From Methylacidiphilum caldifontis (GTDB lineage: Bacteria; Verrucomicrobiota; Verrucomicrobiia; Methylacidiphilales; CAMAQI01): DNA of 43,525 bases. The translations under genes were made by a program, and so were the position numbers. Within the stretch, counting starts at the first letter, position 1, and each line of letters opens with the position of its first letter. This document shows positions 33,701-42,097 of the stretch, piece by piece. A model generated the notes under the pieces. That model had not been told where the DNA came from. It ran no database searches and saw only the letters and a list, made by a program, of their open reading frames with translations. The stretch covers positions 1 to 43,525 of the forward strand of contig CAMCSM010000013.1 of NCBI GenBank assembly GCA_945877805.1. The letters are read 5' to 3'.

Positions 33701-36700
33701 ATGAAAGTTTTTTTCAAGTTAAAAAGAGATTTTCTCCCTCTCGGCCCTCTGCGCCTCCGTGTCTCTGTGGTAAAAACGGTGTTTCTTCTTTTTTTAACAG
33801 GGCTTTCTTTTGCTCGTGCCGAATTAACCGCAAATGAACTCGAGTTTTTTGAAAACAAAGTTCGACCGATTTTAGTCAACGAATGCTATAAATGTCACAG
33901 TATTGAGAAAGGGACCTCTAAGGGGGGGCTAACCTTGGATAGTATGCAGGGGATGCTTAAGGGAGGAGATCGAGGCGAAGCGATTTTGATTCCGGGGAAT
34001 CCTGATAAAAGTTTAATGATTGAAGCGATTCGGCATACGAATCCAGATTTGCAAATGCCGGCAAAGTATCAGTTAAAAGCGGAGGAGATTGAGGCGCTCA
34101 CCGAATGGGTTCGAATGGGGGCACCTGATCCTCGAAAGGCTCCGGGGATTAAGCTTTCAGGACTCAATGAGCAAGCACGAAGCCATTGGGCATTTCAGAA
34201 GGTCGGCTCCCCTTCATTGCCCTTGGTTAAAAATAGTACGTGGGGCCAATCTCCGATTGATTCATTTGTGCTGGCAAAATTGGAGGAGAAGCAAATGACT
34301 CCTTCCACGCAAGCTGACAAAGAGACTTTAATCCGTCGGGCTTATTACGATTTAATTGGGCTGCCTCCGAATCCTGCGCAAATTGAGGCCTTCAAGGCAG
34401 ATAAGAGCAGAGGAGCCTTTGCGAAGGTTGTCGATGAGCTTTTGAGCTCTCCGCAGTATGGAGAGCGCTGGGGACGTCATTGGCTCGATACGGTTCGTTA
34501 CTCAGATACTGTTGGAGCAAACATTAATACGAATAATCAGATCCTCGCGGAGTATCGTTTTCCTTATGCGTGGAGCTATCGTGATTATGTGATCCGCTCT
34601 TTTAATGAAGATAAACCGTATAATCGATTTATCATCGAGCAATTAGCCGCCGATCAGCTTCCGGAGTCGGCGCAAAATCCGGAGATTCTTGCCGCGCTTG
34701 GCTTTCTCACTGTAGGCGAACGATTTAAAAATAAACAGGATGAGATCAATGAAAAAATTGATACCGTTTCGAAAGGATTTCTCGGGCTGACGGTCTCTTG
34801 TGCACGATGTCATGATCATCCTTTTGATCCGATTCCGACCACTGACTATTATGCTCTTCACGGGGTATTCTCCAGCACAATGGAGCCTCAGGAGAAGCCG
34901 ATGATCAGTGTTCCAATAGAGCCCGAGTACTCGGAGTATTTGAAGAAAAAAGAGGAGATTGAGAAAAGAAATAAAGAGGATTATTTAAATTTAGTGGTTC
35001 AGTTGAATGCTCGTTTCTTAAAAAATTCTCATGCCTATTTGACAGTGATAGCAGATAGCATCAAAAATAAACAAAAGCCTAAAGATCGACAACAGGCGCT
35101 GCCTCTTGAAATAAACACAAGAGAGGATCGTGAATTCGTCAATGGGTTAACGATACTCGTGATGAAAAATGAGAGGCAGAATCCCCTGATGACTCTTTTT
35201 AAGCGATTGGCCTCTCTTTCGGATGCAGAGATTGAGAAACAAGCGGCAGAGGTCTGTCAGAAATTTCTGAAGGATCAAAATTCCAAAGCCTTTTTTCCGC
35301 CGCGATTTGAGATCGCCCTTCAGCAATCACCGATAAAATCGCATCAAAATCTTGTTGATCTTTATGCAAAACTTTTCGCAGAAATTCAGCCGACTTCAGA
35401 AATTGAAATCCGTCGGCTATTTGCATCGATCACGGAAAGTGAGACCCCTTCTCAAATCGATCCGTTGATCCAATTTCCGCTTGAGATTTTTCCTGCATCC
35501 CAACTAGATACAGAGAAATTGACCTCGATTGTTCAAGGATTTTCAAGGCCTCTGGAGAAGTTTATTATGATTTCTAAAAATCGAATCTCATTTTCACCGC
35601 TCAGTCTTTTGGAGTTGACGGCTCCGGGGGCTCCTGCGCGTGCGATGATCGTGAAAGATGTGGCGAAACCCAAGAACTCTCCCGTATTGATTAGAGGACA
35701 GGCAGAAATGCCGGGAGCGATTGTGCCACGTGCCTTCCTTTCAATTCTCTCTCCCGAAGGTCAACCGCAACCGTTTCGTGAAGGAAGTGGTCGGTTAGAA
35801 CTTGCTCGAGCGATTGCCGATCCTAAGAATCCGTTAACGGTTCGAGCGATGGTGAATCGAGTCTGGATGTGGCATTTTGGTTCTGGCCTTATCTCCACTC
35901 CCGATAATTTAGGAACTCAAAGTGAGGCGCCAAGTCATCCTGAACTACTTGATTATCTATCGGAGGTCTTTATCGATAATGGATGGTCGATCAAAGAGCT
36001 TCATCGGCTCATGATGCTTTCCAGTACCTATCAGCAAAATGGCTCTGATCGGGCTGAGTATACTGAAATTGATCCCCAAAATAGATTACTCTGGCGTGCG
36101 AATATTCGCCGACTCGATTTTGAATCGATTCGCGATTCTTTAATTAGCTTTGGAGGGAACTTGGATACGACTCTTGGGGGGAAACCGGTCAATTTAGTCG
36201 ATGAACCGTACAGCCATCGACGGAGTGTCTATGGGTATATCGATCGGGGGAATCTTCCTGAGCTGATGGCTCAATTTGATTTTAGTAATCCGGATGCCTC
36301 CAATTCTCAAAGGAATTCGACAGTGGTTCCTCAGCAGTCGCTCTTTTTTATGAATAGCCCCATGATTATTGAGGTCGTGCGGAATATTTTGAATCGATCG
36401 GAGTTTACTCAAGCCGCAACTGAGGGGGAAAAAATTATTGCTCTCTACTTGATTGTGCTTCAGAGAACTCCAGAAATGGAGGAGGTTGATTTAAGTCGCG
36501 AGTTTTTAAAGACAGTTCCAGCGAAGCGAGTTGCCGAAAAAATCAGTGAGGAACAATTGATGAAGATCAAATCGGCCGCTAACGAAAATGATTCAAAAAA
36601 GAGGGAGAAAAGAATTGGAAAAAAAGAGGCTGTAAAAAACGAAGGGACTCTCGTGATGCGAACTCCACTATCGGCTTGGGAGGCCTTGGCTCAATCACTG

Positions 36701-36733
36701 ATCTTTCTCAATGAGACGATCTACGTCAACTAA
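33701..36733 (+). CDS. PSCyt1/DUF1549/DUF1553 cytochrome-c-like secreted protein
   Basis: 1010 residues. A signal peptide of about 40 residues ends LTGLSFARA-ELT. The PSCyt1 cytochrome c domain (about 45-145) has the haem motif CYKCH (62-66) and a LQMPAK methionine. The DUF1549 domain follows (KLEEKQMTPSTQADKETLI, RRAYYDLIGLPPNP, and CARCHDHPFDPIPTTDYY near 367). The C-terminal DUF1553 domain has VRAMVNRVWMWHFGSGLIST and ELHRLMMLSSTYQQ. The family is typical of Planctomycetes and Verrucomicrobia and is suspected to serve polysaccharide breakdown. ATG 33701 has AAGGGAG ahead; a GTG at 33767 would give a shorter signal peptide. The segment 33738-33776 resembles an intergenic repeat. Confidence 0.88.
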   Translation: MKVFFKLKRDFLPLGPLRLRVSVVKTVFLLFLTGLSFARAELTANELEFFENKVRPILVNECYKCHSIEKGTSKGGLTLDSMQGMLKGGDRGEAILIPGNPDKSLMIEAIRHTNPDLQMPAKYQLKAEEIEALTEWVRMGAPDPRKAPGIKLSGLNEQARSHWAFQKVGSPSLPLVKNSTWGQSPIDSFVLAKLEEKQMTPSTQADKETLIRRAYYDLIGLPPNPAQIEAFKADKSRGAFAKVVDELLSSPQYGERWGRHWLDTVRYSDTVGANINTNNQILAEYRFPYAWSYRDYVIRSFNEDKPYNRFIIEQLAADQLPESAQNPEILAALGFLTVGERFKNKQDEINEKIDTVSKGFLGLTVSCARCHDHPFDPIPTTDYYALHGVFSSTMEPQEKPMISVPIEPEYSEYLKKKEEIEKRNKEDYLNLVVQLNARFLKNSHAYLTVIADSIKNKQKPKDRQQALPLEINTREDREFVNGLTILVMKNERQNPLMTLFKRLASLSDAEIEKQAAEVCQKFLKDQNSKAFFPPRFEIALQQSPIKSHQNLVDLYAKLFAEIQPTSEIEIRRLFASITESETPSQIDPLIQFPLEIFPASQLDTEKLTSIVQGFSRPLEKFIMISKNRISFSPLSLLELTAPGAPARAMIVKDVAKPKNSPVLIRGQAEMPGAIVPRAFLSILSPEGQPQPFREGSGRLELARAIADPKNPLTVRAMVNRVWMWHFGSGLISTPDNLGTQSEAPSHPELLDYLSEVFIDNGWSIKELHRLMMLSSTYQQNGSDRAEYTEIDPQNRLLWRANIRRLDFESIRDSLISFGGNLDTTLGGKPVNLVDEPYSHRRSVYGYIDRGNLPELMAQFDFSNPDASNSQRNSTVVPQQSLFFMNSPMIIEVVRNILNRSEFTQAATEGEKIIALYLIVLQRTPEMEEVDLSREFLKTVPAKRVAEKISEEQLMKIKSAANENDSKKREKRIGKKEAVKNEGTLVMRTPLSAWEALAQSLIFLNETIYVN

Positions 36734-36737
36734 CTCC

Positions 36738-36818
36738 CATAAATCGGTCAAAGACCGAAACCAAGGATATCTCCTCAATGAAAATAGTCTCTCCCCCATT
36801 TCAATCCCATTGAATTCC
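36738..36818 (+). repeat. 81-bp conserved noncoding element, copy 2
   Basis: Starts CATAAATCGGTCAAAGACCG just after the DUF1553 stop and ends CATTGAATTCC, 49 bp before the ispH ATG. The hairpin TCGGTC-AAA-GACCGA and AAGGATATCTCCTCA are identical to copy 1, while the middle third carries most differences. Likely a 5'-leader, promoter or small RNA; the strand is inferred from the downstream gene. Confidence 0.85.
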
Positions 36819-36867
36819 TTATTTTTAATAGTGGATTTTTTAATCTTGGTGGCTATCCTCCCTGGTT

Positions 36868-38148
36868 ATGTCCTCTAACTTACATGCTAACGCCGCTGGA
36901 AAAGTGAACCTTCGTACTCCCGAAGTCATGAGTCAAGTTCAAGCGGAAGTCGAAAATCATTACCGCAGTCCTATTGTCGAATTCCTCCGCTATTCAGGAC
37001 AACCGATCTCAAACGCCGGATTAACGATCAAACTCGCAAAGGCCTTCGGCTTTTGTTACGGCGTTGAGCGCGCCATTGATCTCGCTTATGCCGCCGCTAA
37101 AGTTTTTAAAGGAAAACGGATCTACGTCTTAGGAGAAATCATCCACAATCCTGAAGTCAACGATCAGCTCAACGCCATGGGAATCGAGCACATGCACGAG
37201 GTCGATGGTCATTATCCGATCGACAACCTTTCTTCCGAAGATGTCGTGATTGTCCCCGCTTTCGGCGCTGAAGTGAAAACGATCGGACGCCTCAAAGAAC
37301 TCGGTTGTAAACTGGTCGATACAACCTGTGGCGACGTCATGTCGGTCTGGCGCCGCGTTCGTCAATATCGAAAGGAACAGGTCACCTCGATCATCCACGG
37401 AAAAGCGTGGCACGAGGAAACAAAAGCAACCGCCTCCCACGCCGCAGGGGAAGATCGTACCGGACGCTATCTCGTCGTCTACAGTCTCGCGGAAACGGAC
37501 TATGTCTGTAACTATATTCGGAACGGCGGGGACCGTGAGGAGTTCCTTAAAAAATTCGAAGGAGGATACTCTACTGGTTTTGATCCCGATCTCCATTTGA
37601 AAGCCGTCGGTGTTGCCAATCAAACGACCATGATGCGCGGCGAAACTGAAGAGGTTCAAAATCGGATTAAAAAAGCGATTGAAGATCGTTTCGGCGCTCA
37701 AAATGTCACTCAACACTTCCGATTTTTTGATACTATTTGTGGGGCGACACAAGAGAGGCAAGATGCGCTTCGTGATATGCTCGACCATGAAAAAATGGAT
37801 CTCCTCATCGTCGTTGGGGGTTATAACAGCAGTAATACCTCTCATTTGGCAGAAATGGGCGAGGGACATCTTCCGACTTATTTTATTAAAAACTCTGAAA
37901 AACTAATTTCCACCAGTGAAATCGAACATTGGAATCAACATGACAATATCGAGATCTCCACAAAAGATTGGCTCCCGAAAGGCAATGTCACTGTCGGAAT
38001 CACCGCGGGGGCCTCTTGTCCTAATAATTTGATCGAAGAGACGATCCGTCGAATCTATGAGCTCCGTGGTGTCGATGTCGAAACGATTCTTCCCGCCGAT
38101 TATCGCGACCAAGTCCCCCCAACAAACGCCAGCGGCTCTGCTCATTAA
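36868..38148 (+). CDS. ispH: 4-hydroxy-3-methylbut-2-enyl diphosphate reductase, long form
   Basis: 426 residues against about 310-320 for the E. coli type, so this is the long form known from cyanobacteria and plastids. The three [4Fe-4S] cysteines are C63 in AFGFCYGVERA, C154 in VDTTCGDVMSVW and C291 in FDTICGATQERQDA. H93 (LGEIIHNPEV) and the SSNTSHLAEMG block are also present, as is ITAGASCPNNLIEET. It makes IPP and DMAPP in the last step of the MEP pathway, which supplies carotenoid and quinone precursors; a lycopene cyclase lies 14 kb away. The upstream 81-bp element may regulate it. Confidence 0.94.
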   Translation: MSSNLHANAAGKVNLRTPEVMSQVQAEVENHYRSPIVEFLRYSGQPISNAGLTIKLAKAFGFCYGVERAIDLAYAAAKVFKGKRIYVLGEIIHNPEVNDQLNAMGIEHMHEVDGHYPIDNLSSEDVVIVPAFGAEVKTIGRLKELGCKLVDTTCGDVMSVWRRVRQYRKEQVTSIIHGKAWHEETKATASHAAGEDRTGRYLVVYSLAETDYVCNYIRNGGDREEFLKKFEGGYSTGFDPDLHLKAVGVANQTTMMRGETEEVQNRIKKAIEDRFGAQNVTQHFRFFDTICGATQERQDALRDMLDHEKMDLLIVVGGYNSSNTSHLAEMGEGHLPTYFIKNSEKLISTSEIEHWNQHDNIEISTKDWLPKGNVTVGITAGASCPNNLIEETIRRIYELRGVDVETILPADYRDQVPPTNASGSAH

Positions 38149-38510
38149 TTGTTCACTTTCCCTCAAAGAGAGGGAGAACTTAAGAAATATTCGAAGACAG
38201 TTTCTCACGCGAAGCAACTGTCCCCATGGAATGGGGAATGGCACAGTTGTGAAGTTGGATTTTTAAAAACATTTTTCACGCAAAGCCACAAAGCTTCCCA
38301 AGGTTCTCCCCACAGGAATTTCGAAAACAAAAAAAATCATTTGCCTTTTCGGGAGGAGCCTTGGGCAACTTCGCGGCTTCGTGTGAAAATGTTTTAAATT
38401 GTATTTCCTTAAGTTGACGCCGATGTGAAATTCTTCGAGATGCGAAGATTTGGTTCTATTGCAAAATCTGGGTTTAATCAAAAAATTCTAATCACAGGAG
38501 AGATGGAGTT
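38149..38510. repeat. Intergenic stem-loops after ispH
   Basis: No gene seen. TCCCTC-AAAGA-GAGGGA lies at 38159-38175, right after the ispH stop, without a T-run. A nested stem follows: CAACTGT (38215-38221) with ACAGTTG (38243-38249), enclosing CCCCAT-GGA-ATGGGG (38222-38236). Arms 38265-38311 and 38351-38396 are imperfect inverted repeats (CACGCAAAGCCACAAAGC against GCGGCTTCGTGTG) that could form a stem of about 45 bp. Confidence 0.65.
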
Positions 38511-38720
38511 TCATTTCAATTCACTGACGACAAACGAATTCACCACCCGAACTCCATCATAATCTTGTCCGGAATTCAAATCTTCGGTATACAAAATTTT
38601 ACATCCCAATGTAATCGCAGCCGCAATGATGGAGGCATCCCAGGATTTCTTAAAAGCTCAATGGCAAGATGTATTTTTCGAAAGTCAAATTTTGAAATGG
38701 TTTTTCAATCTTAATCATGA
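38511..38720 (-). pseudogene. Decayed PIN-domain (VapC-like) toxin fragment
   Basis: Read on the minus strand, one frame ends KSWDASIIAAAITLGCKILY then TEDLNSGQDYDGVRVVN and SFVVSELK before a TGA at 38511-38513. This is the C-terminal third of a PIN domain, with the WDA..iaAA and YTEDLn.GQ.y.GvrvvNpF motifs. A TGA lies only five codons before SWDA, and the residues that should precede it (IHLAIELLRN) are in another frame. The N-terminal part is missing, cut off near the start of pepA. No antitoxin gene remains. Confidence 0.65.
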
Positions 38721-38732
38721 GATAGATAAAGG

Positions 38733-40157
38733 ATGCTTCCTAATCCTAAGTTCGAACTCATTAATGTCCCCTCTAAATCCGGTGAGGAAATCCAATACCT
38801 CTTTCAAGGAAACCTCGCAGAGGAAATTCCCAAAGAGGAGTTTGAAGGAAAACGTGAGACTACCGCTCTGATTCGGAACGGTAAGCAACGTCTGCTTTTC
38901 ACAGGGCTCGGAAAAAAAGAAAAACTCAACTCCTTTATTGTCCGTGAAGCGACGGGGGTTGCCATTCGACAACTCCTCTCCATTGGAGCCGAGGAGATTA
39001 CCCTCAATTTACTTGGCCTAGAGGATCATCTTGCCTCCGCAGTCGAAGGAGTCCTCCTCGCCTCTTATCTCTTTGATGACTTCAAACCGGAGGATCGCAA
39101 ACGTCAAACGAACTTGAAAAGTGTTCGTTTGAGGGTTTCCAATGCCAAATCCGAGGAGCTGCAAGCCGCACTCCTTCGTGGAAAAATTTTTGGAGAATCG
39201 ATCAATCAAGTCCGTCATCTCGGCAATCTTCCTCCCAATGAAGTTTACCCGGCACGGATGGCAGAGGAGTCGATCAAGCTCGCCATGAAATGGAAGCTCC
39301 GTTGCCATATTTGGGATGAAAAACAATTACGCAAAGAGGGCTTTGGCGGAATTCTTGCCGTCGGAAAAGGGTCGAAATGCCCTCCCCGATTCATCGAACT
39401 TGACTATCAAGGGGGAAAGAAAAATCAAAAACCGATCGTCGTGATCGGGAAAGCAGTCACTTTTGATACGGGTGGAATCTCGATTAAACCAGCCGGCGGG
39501 ATGGAGGAGATGAAGTACGATAAAATGGGGGGGTGCGCCGTCCTTGGAATTATGCAAGTCGTCGCTCGTCTCAAGCTCCCTCTTAATATCATCGGTCTGA
39601 TCCCAAGTGCCGAAAATATGCCCAGCGCCAATGCCTATCGTCCCTCCGACCTCGTTAAGGCCTACGATGGAAAAGTTATTGAGGTCCTCAATACCGATGC
39701 CGAAGGACGCGTCATCCTCGCTGATGCCATCGCTTATGCGCGAATTCATCTAAAGCCGGAATGGATCGTCGACTTCGCAACCCTCACAGGAGCGATGATC
39801 GTTGCCCTCGGAACTCGCCGTGCAGGAGTCTTCTCAAATCAAGATTCTTTACGAGATCTCTTTTGTCTCGCGGGCCATCAATCCGGAGATCTTGTCTGGC
39901 CGATGCCGGTCGGAGATGAATATGATGAGCAGATCCGCAGTGAGATCGCCTGCGTTAAAAACACCGGAGGACGGGATGCCGGCTCCTGCACCGCCGCCTC
40001 CTTTTTAAAAACATTTGCCGAAGAAACTCCTTGGATTCACGTCGATATCGCCGGAACCGCCACCACTGCAAAAGCACTCCCCTGCATCGAAAAAGGAGCT
40101 ACCGGATTCGGCGTTCATCTCACCATCGCCGCCCTTGAGTCCTGGATTAAAAAATAA
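38733..40157 (+). CDS. pepA: Leucyl aminopeptidase (M17 family)
   Basis: 474 residues, within the family range. The C-terminal catalytic domain has the M17 signature NTDAEGRVIL (320-329). Two-metal ligands and catalytic residues are K240 and D245 (VIGKAVTFDTGG), D263 (KYDKMGGCAV), D322 and E324, with K252 and R326 catalytic. The N-terminal domain (about 1-150) is the variable regulatory part. It would release N-terminal residues from peptides in the cytoplasm as a hexamer. The start, ATG 38733, leaves the decayed PIN gene just upstream on the opposite strand. Confidence 0.93.
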   Translation: MLPNPKFELINVPSKSGEEIQYLFQGNLAEEIPKEEFEGKRETTALIRNGKQRLLFTGLGKKEKLNSFIVREATGVAIRQLLSIGAEEITLNLLGLEDHLASAVEGVLLASYLFDDFKPEDRKRQTNLKSVRLRVSNAKSEELQAALLRGKIFGESINQVRHLGNLPPNEVYPARMAEESIKLAMKWKLRCHIWDEKQLRKEGFGGILAVGKGSKCPPRFIELDYQGGKKNQKPIVVIGKAVTFDTGGISIKPAGGMEEMKYDKMGGCAVLGIMQVVARLKLPLNIIGLIPSAENMPSANAYRPSDLVKAYDGKVIEVLNTDAEGRVILADAIAYARIHLKPEWIVDFATLTGAMIVALGTRRAGVFSNQDSLRDLFCLAGHQSGDLVWPMPVGDEYDEQIRSEIACVKNTGGRDAGSCTAASFLKTFAEETPWIHVDIAGTATTAKALPCIEKGATGFGVHLTIAALESWIKK

Positions 40158-40163
40158 TCTTTT

Positions 40164-40225
40164 AGTCCCTCACTGTTTGAATTCTTCGCAAAATAGTCAA
40201 CATTTTGTGATTTTTGTGAGGGACT
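40164..40225 (+). terminator. Candidate stem-loop after pepA
   Basis: AGTCCCTCAC (40164-40173) and GTGAGGGACT (40216-40225) are a perfect 10-bp inverted repeat with a 42-nt loop, seven bases after the pepA stop. There is no T-run, so termination would be imperfect or Rho-dependent. Confidence 0.4.
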
Positions 40226-40227
40226 GC

Positions 40228-40880
40228 AAGTTTCGGCAAAGCCCGAAACAAAAAACCAGAATTTCTGTTTTCTGCGAAGCAAATTTCATAAACCGGAGTC
40301 GGAATGATTTTTTTCGATCTAAGAACGACTCGTCCATTAAATGAGCCTTGCTTCCGGCTCGTCCGGTTTATGAAAAGGATCGCGAAAACGATAAGCTAAA
40401 AATCGCTGGAAGTGAAAATAATTTTGTAGGGATGCAGGAAAAATACCGGATTCACCACAGAGTAAACGGAGGAAATACTGGTTTTATAAGAAAACGAGAA
40501 ATGCGATTTATTTTGTTAAGTTTGTTTTGAAAAAAAAGAACAGAATTTTCATCTGTTACCCTCCGTTTACCCTTCCATGAGAAGGCAAGTCAAGAAGTAA
40601 GAGAAAGAGATTTTCGGGATTGTATTTTAGAGATCAAGATCACGCTTCCATTCGCACTCTTTTATGGAACCTTCAAGGGTTCCGGTGCATGATAAAATCC
40701 GGTCTTGAGCTGCTATCTGCGGTCCGCCTTTAAAAAGGACAGGGTATACGACGCAGTCATCAAAATCGGGATCTTTCTCTAAAATCTTATCCGTTAAAAA
40801 TCTTTCTTTTTTTCTCCTCGAGCTTTCTTTCCTTGATTCTTTTGTTTTGTTTCGGGCTTTGCTTAATTAAAAGCCTGCCT
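40228..40880. repeat. Intergenic region with several inverted repeats next to the IS110 element
   Basis: No convincing gene. GCAAAGCCCGAAACAAAA (40236-40253) recurs inverted at 40845-40862, an exact 18-bp pair framing the region. A perfect 14-bp inverted pair, TTTCATAAACCGGA (40284-40297) and TCCGGTTTATGAAA (40362-40375), encloses a further CGGAA/TTCCG step. GGAACC-TTCAAG-GGTTCC is a hairpin near 40664-40682. ATTGTATTTTAG (40619-40630) and CTATCTGCGGT (40713-40723) both recur on the other side of the transposase. Confidence 0.7.
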
Positions 40881-41906
40881 TTAAACCTTCTGTAATTTCA
40901 AGGCTTGATAGGGTTCTTCGCTTTTCCAGAGAGCATGTAAAAGCACTGCAAGTTTTCGAGCGACTGCGATCACCGCTTTTTTCTTAGCCGCTCGTCCTCC
41001 CCGTTGGATAAGTTTGAGTCCAAAGCGCTTGAGATCACTGTCGGGGCCGAACTTTCCCAAGATATATTGAGCGCAGTTGACCAAGAGCCGGCGTAACATC
41101 GAGTTTCCCATTTTACTAATCCCTAGTTTTTTATCAATCTCCCCCGATTGATCTCTCTTGGGTTTTAGTCCCAAATACGCCCCTACTTCTCGACTGCTTT
41201 TAAACTTCCCAGGCTCCTCCAAAATCAAAACATACGCCAGTGAGGTGATCGGTCCCACGCCAGGCACTGCTTTGAGCTTTTTGATCTCAGGGTAATTCTT
41301 TTCCTGCGCCAAAATCATCTGATCATACTTTTTTATCTCTTCACTCATTGATCCAATCGATTTGAGCACTCCTGTTAAACACCCTTTAAGCTCCTCCGGT
41401 AACTCAATTTGACCACTAAAACACTTCGTACTCGTCTCTTTGAGTCGATATCCAAAGTTCTTCGCAATCGATCTCAACGTGTTCACAAGGTCAGCTCGGG
41501 CGTTGACTAAGCTCTCCCGTCCCTTGATCCACCCCAAATCCAATCGATGGGCTCTTTTTCTTATCTGCACAGGCTTTAAGAGCTTGCGATCCGCACGAGC
41601 TAATCGAGCCAATTGCTCCGCATCTCTCGAATCACTCTTGTTGCAACTCTTCCAAATCGATTTCACCTCGCGACTATTGGCCACGATCCATTTCACTCCC
41701 TCTTGCTCACAAAGATCTACAATCCATCCCGTGTGTACCCCGGTTTCGATCGCCAACTCGCTCCCTTTGTGCTTCCTTAAAAAAACTCTCATCGATTCAG
41801 GATCATTACTCACACTTCCTCGCTCTTCCACCTCTCCATCTACTCTTAAGACGCAGTACCAATTTTTTTTGTCTCCCAAATCCATTCCAATCATGCTATT
41901 GTTCAT
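40881..41906 (-). CDS. IS110-family transposase
   Basis: 341 residues. The N-terminal DEDD RuvC-like domain has MIGMDLGDKKNW (D9), ELAIETGVHTGWIVDLCEQ and NKSDSRDAEQLARLARAD. The C-terminal Tnp_20 domain has LKAVPGVGPITSLAYVLILE, VGAYLGLKPKRDQSGE and LGISKMGNSMLRRLLVNCAQ. It is intact with no internal stop. ATG 41904-41906 has GGAGG eight bases ahead, and this ribosome-binding site lies in a strong stem. IS110 transposases work with a bridge RNA made from the noncoding end of the element. Confidence 0.93.
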   Translation of the reverse strand: MNNSMIGMDLGDKKNWYCVLRVDGEVEERGSVSNDPESMRVFLRKHKGSELAIETGVHTGWIVDLCEQEGVKWIVANSREVKSIWKSCNKSDSRDAEQLARLARADRKLLKPVQIRKRAHRLDLGWIKGRESLVNARADLVNTLRSIAKNFGYRLKETSTKCFSGQIELPEELKGCLTGVLKSIGSMSEEIKKYDQMILAQEKNYPEIKKLKAVPGVGPITSLAYVLILEEPGKFKSSREVGAYLGLKPKRDQSGEIDKKLGISKMGNSMLRRLLVNCAQYILGKFGPDSDLKRFGLKLIQRGGRAAKKKAVIAVARKLAVLLHALWKSEEPYQALKLQKV

Positions 41907-41908
41907 TC

Positions 41909-41993
41909 GCTAACCTCCGTTGGGGTGACACGTTGAAGTATCACCGGTTTGTTTTTTTCCACCCGGACTTTAACATATTCCAACGAGGTTAGC
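41909..41993 (-). ncRNA. Structured leader upstream of the IS110 transposase, possible bridge RNA or part of it
   Basis: GCTAACCTCCGTTGG (41909-41923) pairs with CCAACGAGGTTAGC (41980-41993), a 14-pair stem with one bulge. Inside, GGTGACAC (41924-41931) and GTATCACC (41938-41945) form an eight-pair hairpin. The transposase Shine-Dalgarno (GGAGG on the minus strand) is within the closing stem. IS110 bridge RNAs are known to come from this 5' noncoding end, but the 85-nt fold is shorter than known bridge RNAs (about 170 nt), so the full RNA may extend further. Confidence 0.5.
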
Positions 41994-42097
41994 CTTCTCA
42001 TTCTATCTGCGGTAAAAATTGTATTTTAGTTGTCATAAAGTTGATCCTCATGCGACGGGACGGGGTCTTGATCTTTTTCCCAATACCTGAAATGAGT

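Larger units (their letters stand above)
40619..42030 (-). mobile_element. IS110-family insertion sequence, ends provisional
   Basis: The transposase gene lies between two sets of direct repeats. ATTGTATTTTAG is at 40619-40630 and 42019-42030. CTATCTGCGGT is at 40713-40723 and 42004-42014. Either set gives an element of about 1.3-1.4 kb, the usual size for IS110 members, which normally lack terminal inverted repeats and share only a short core at their ends. Which pair, if either, marks the true ends is not decided. Confidence 0.5.

Noticed and set aside
37129-37869. 246-residue open frame antisense to ispH
   Set aside because: It lies wholly opposite conserved ispH codons, and its translation shows no family motif.
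40015-40530. Plus-strand frames at the pepA end and in the following gap
   Set aside because: The first overlaps pepA in another frame; the second lies across inverted repeats; neither has recognisable content.
41440-41913. 157-residue frame antisense to the IS110 transposase
   Set aside because: It is opposite the conserved DEDD domain and carries no motif.
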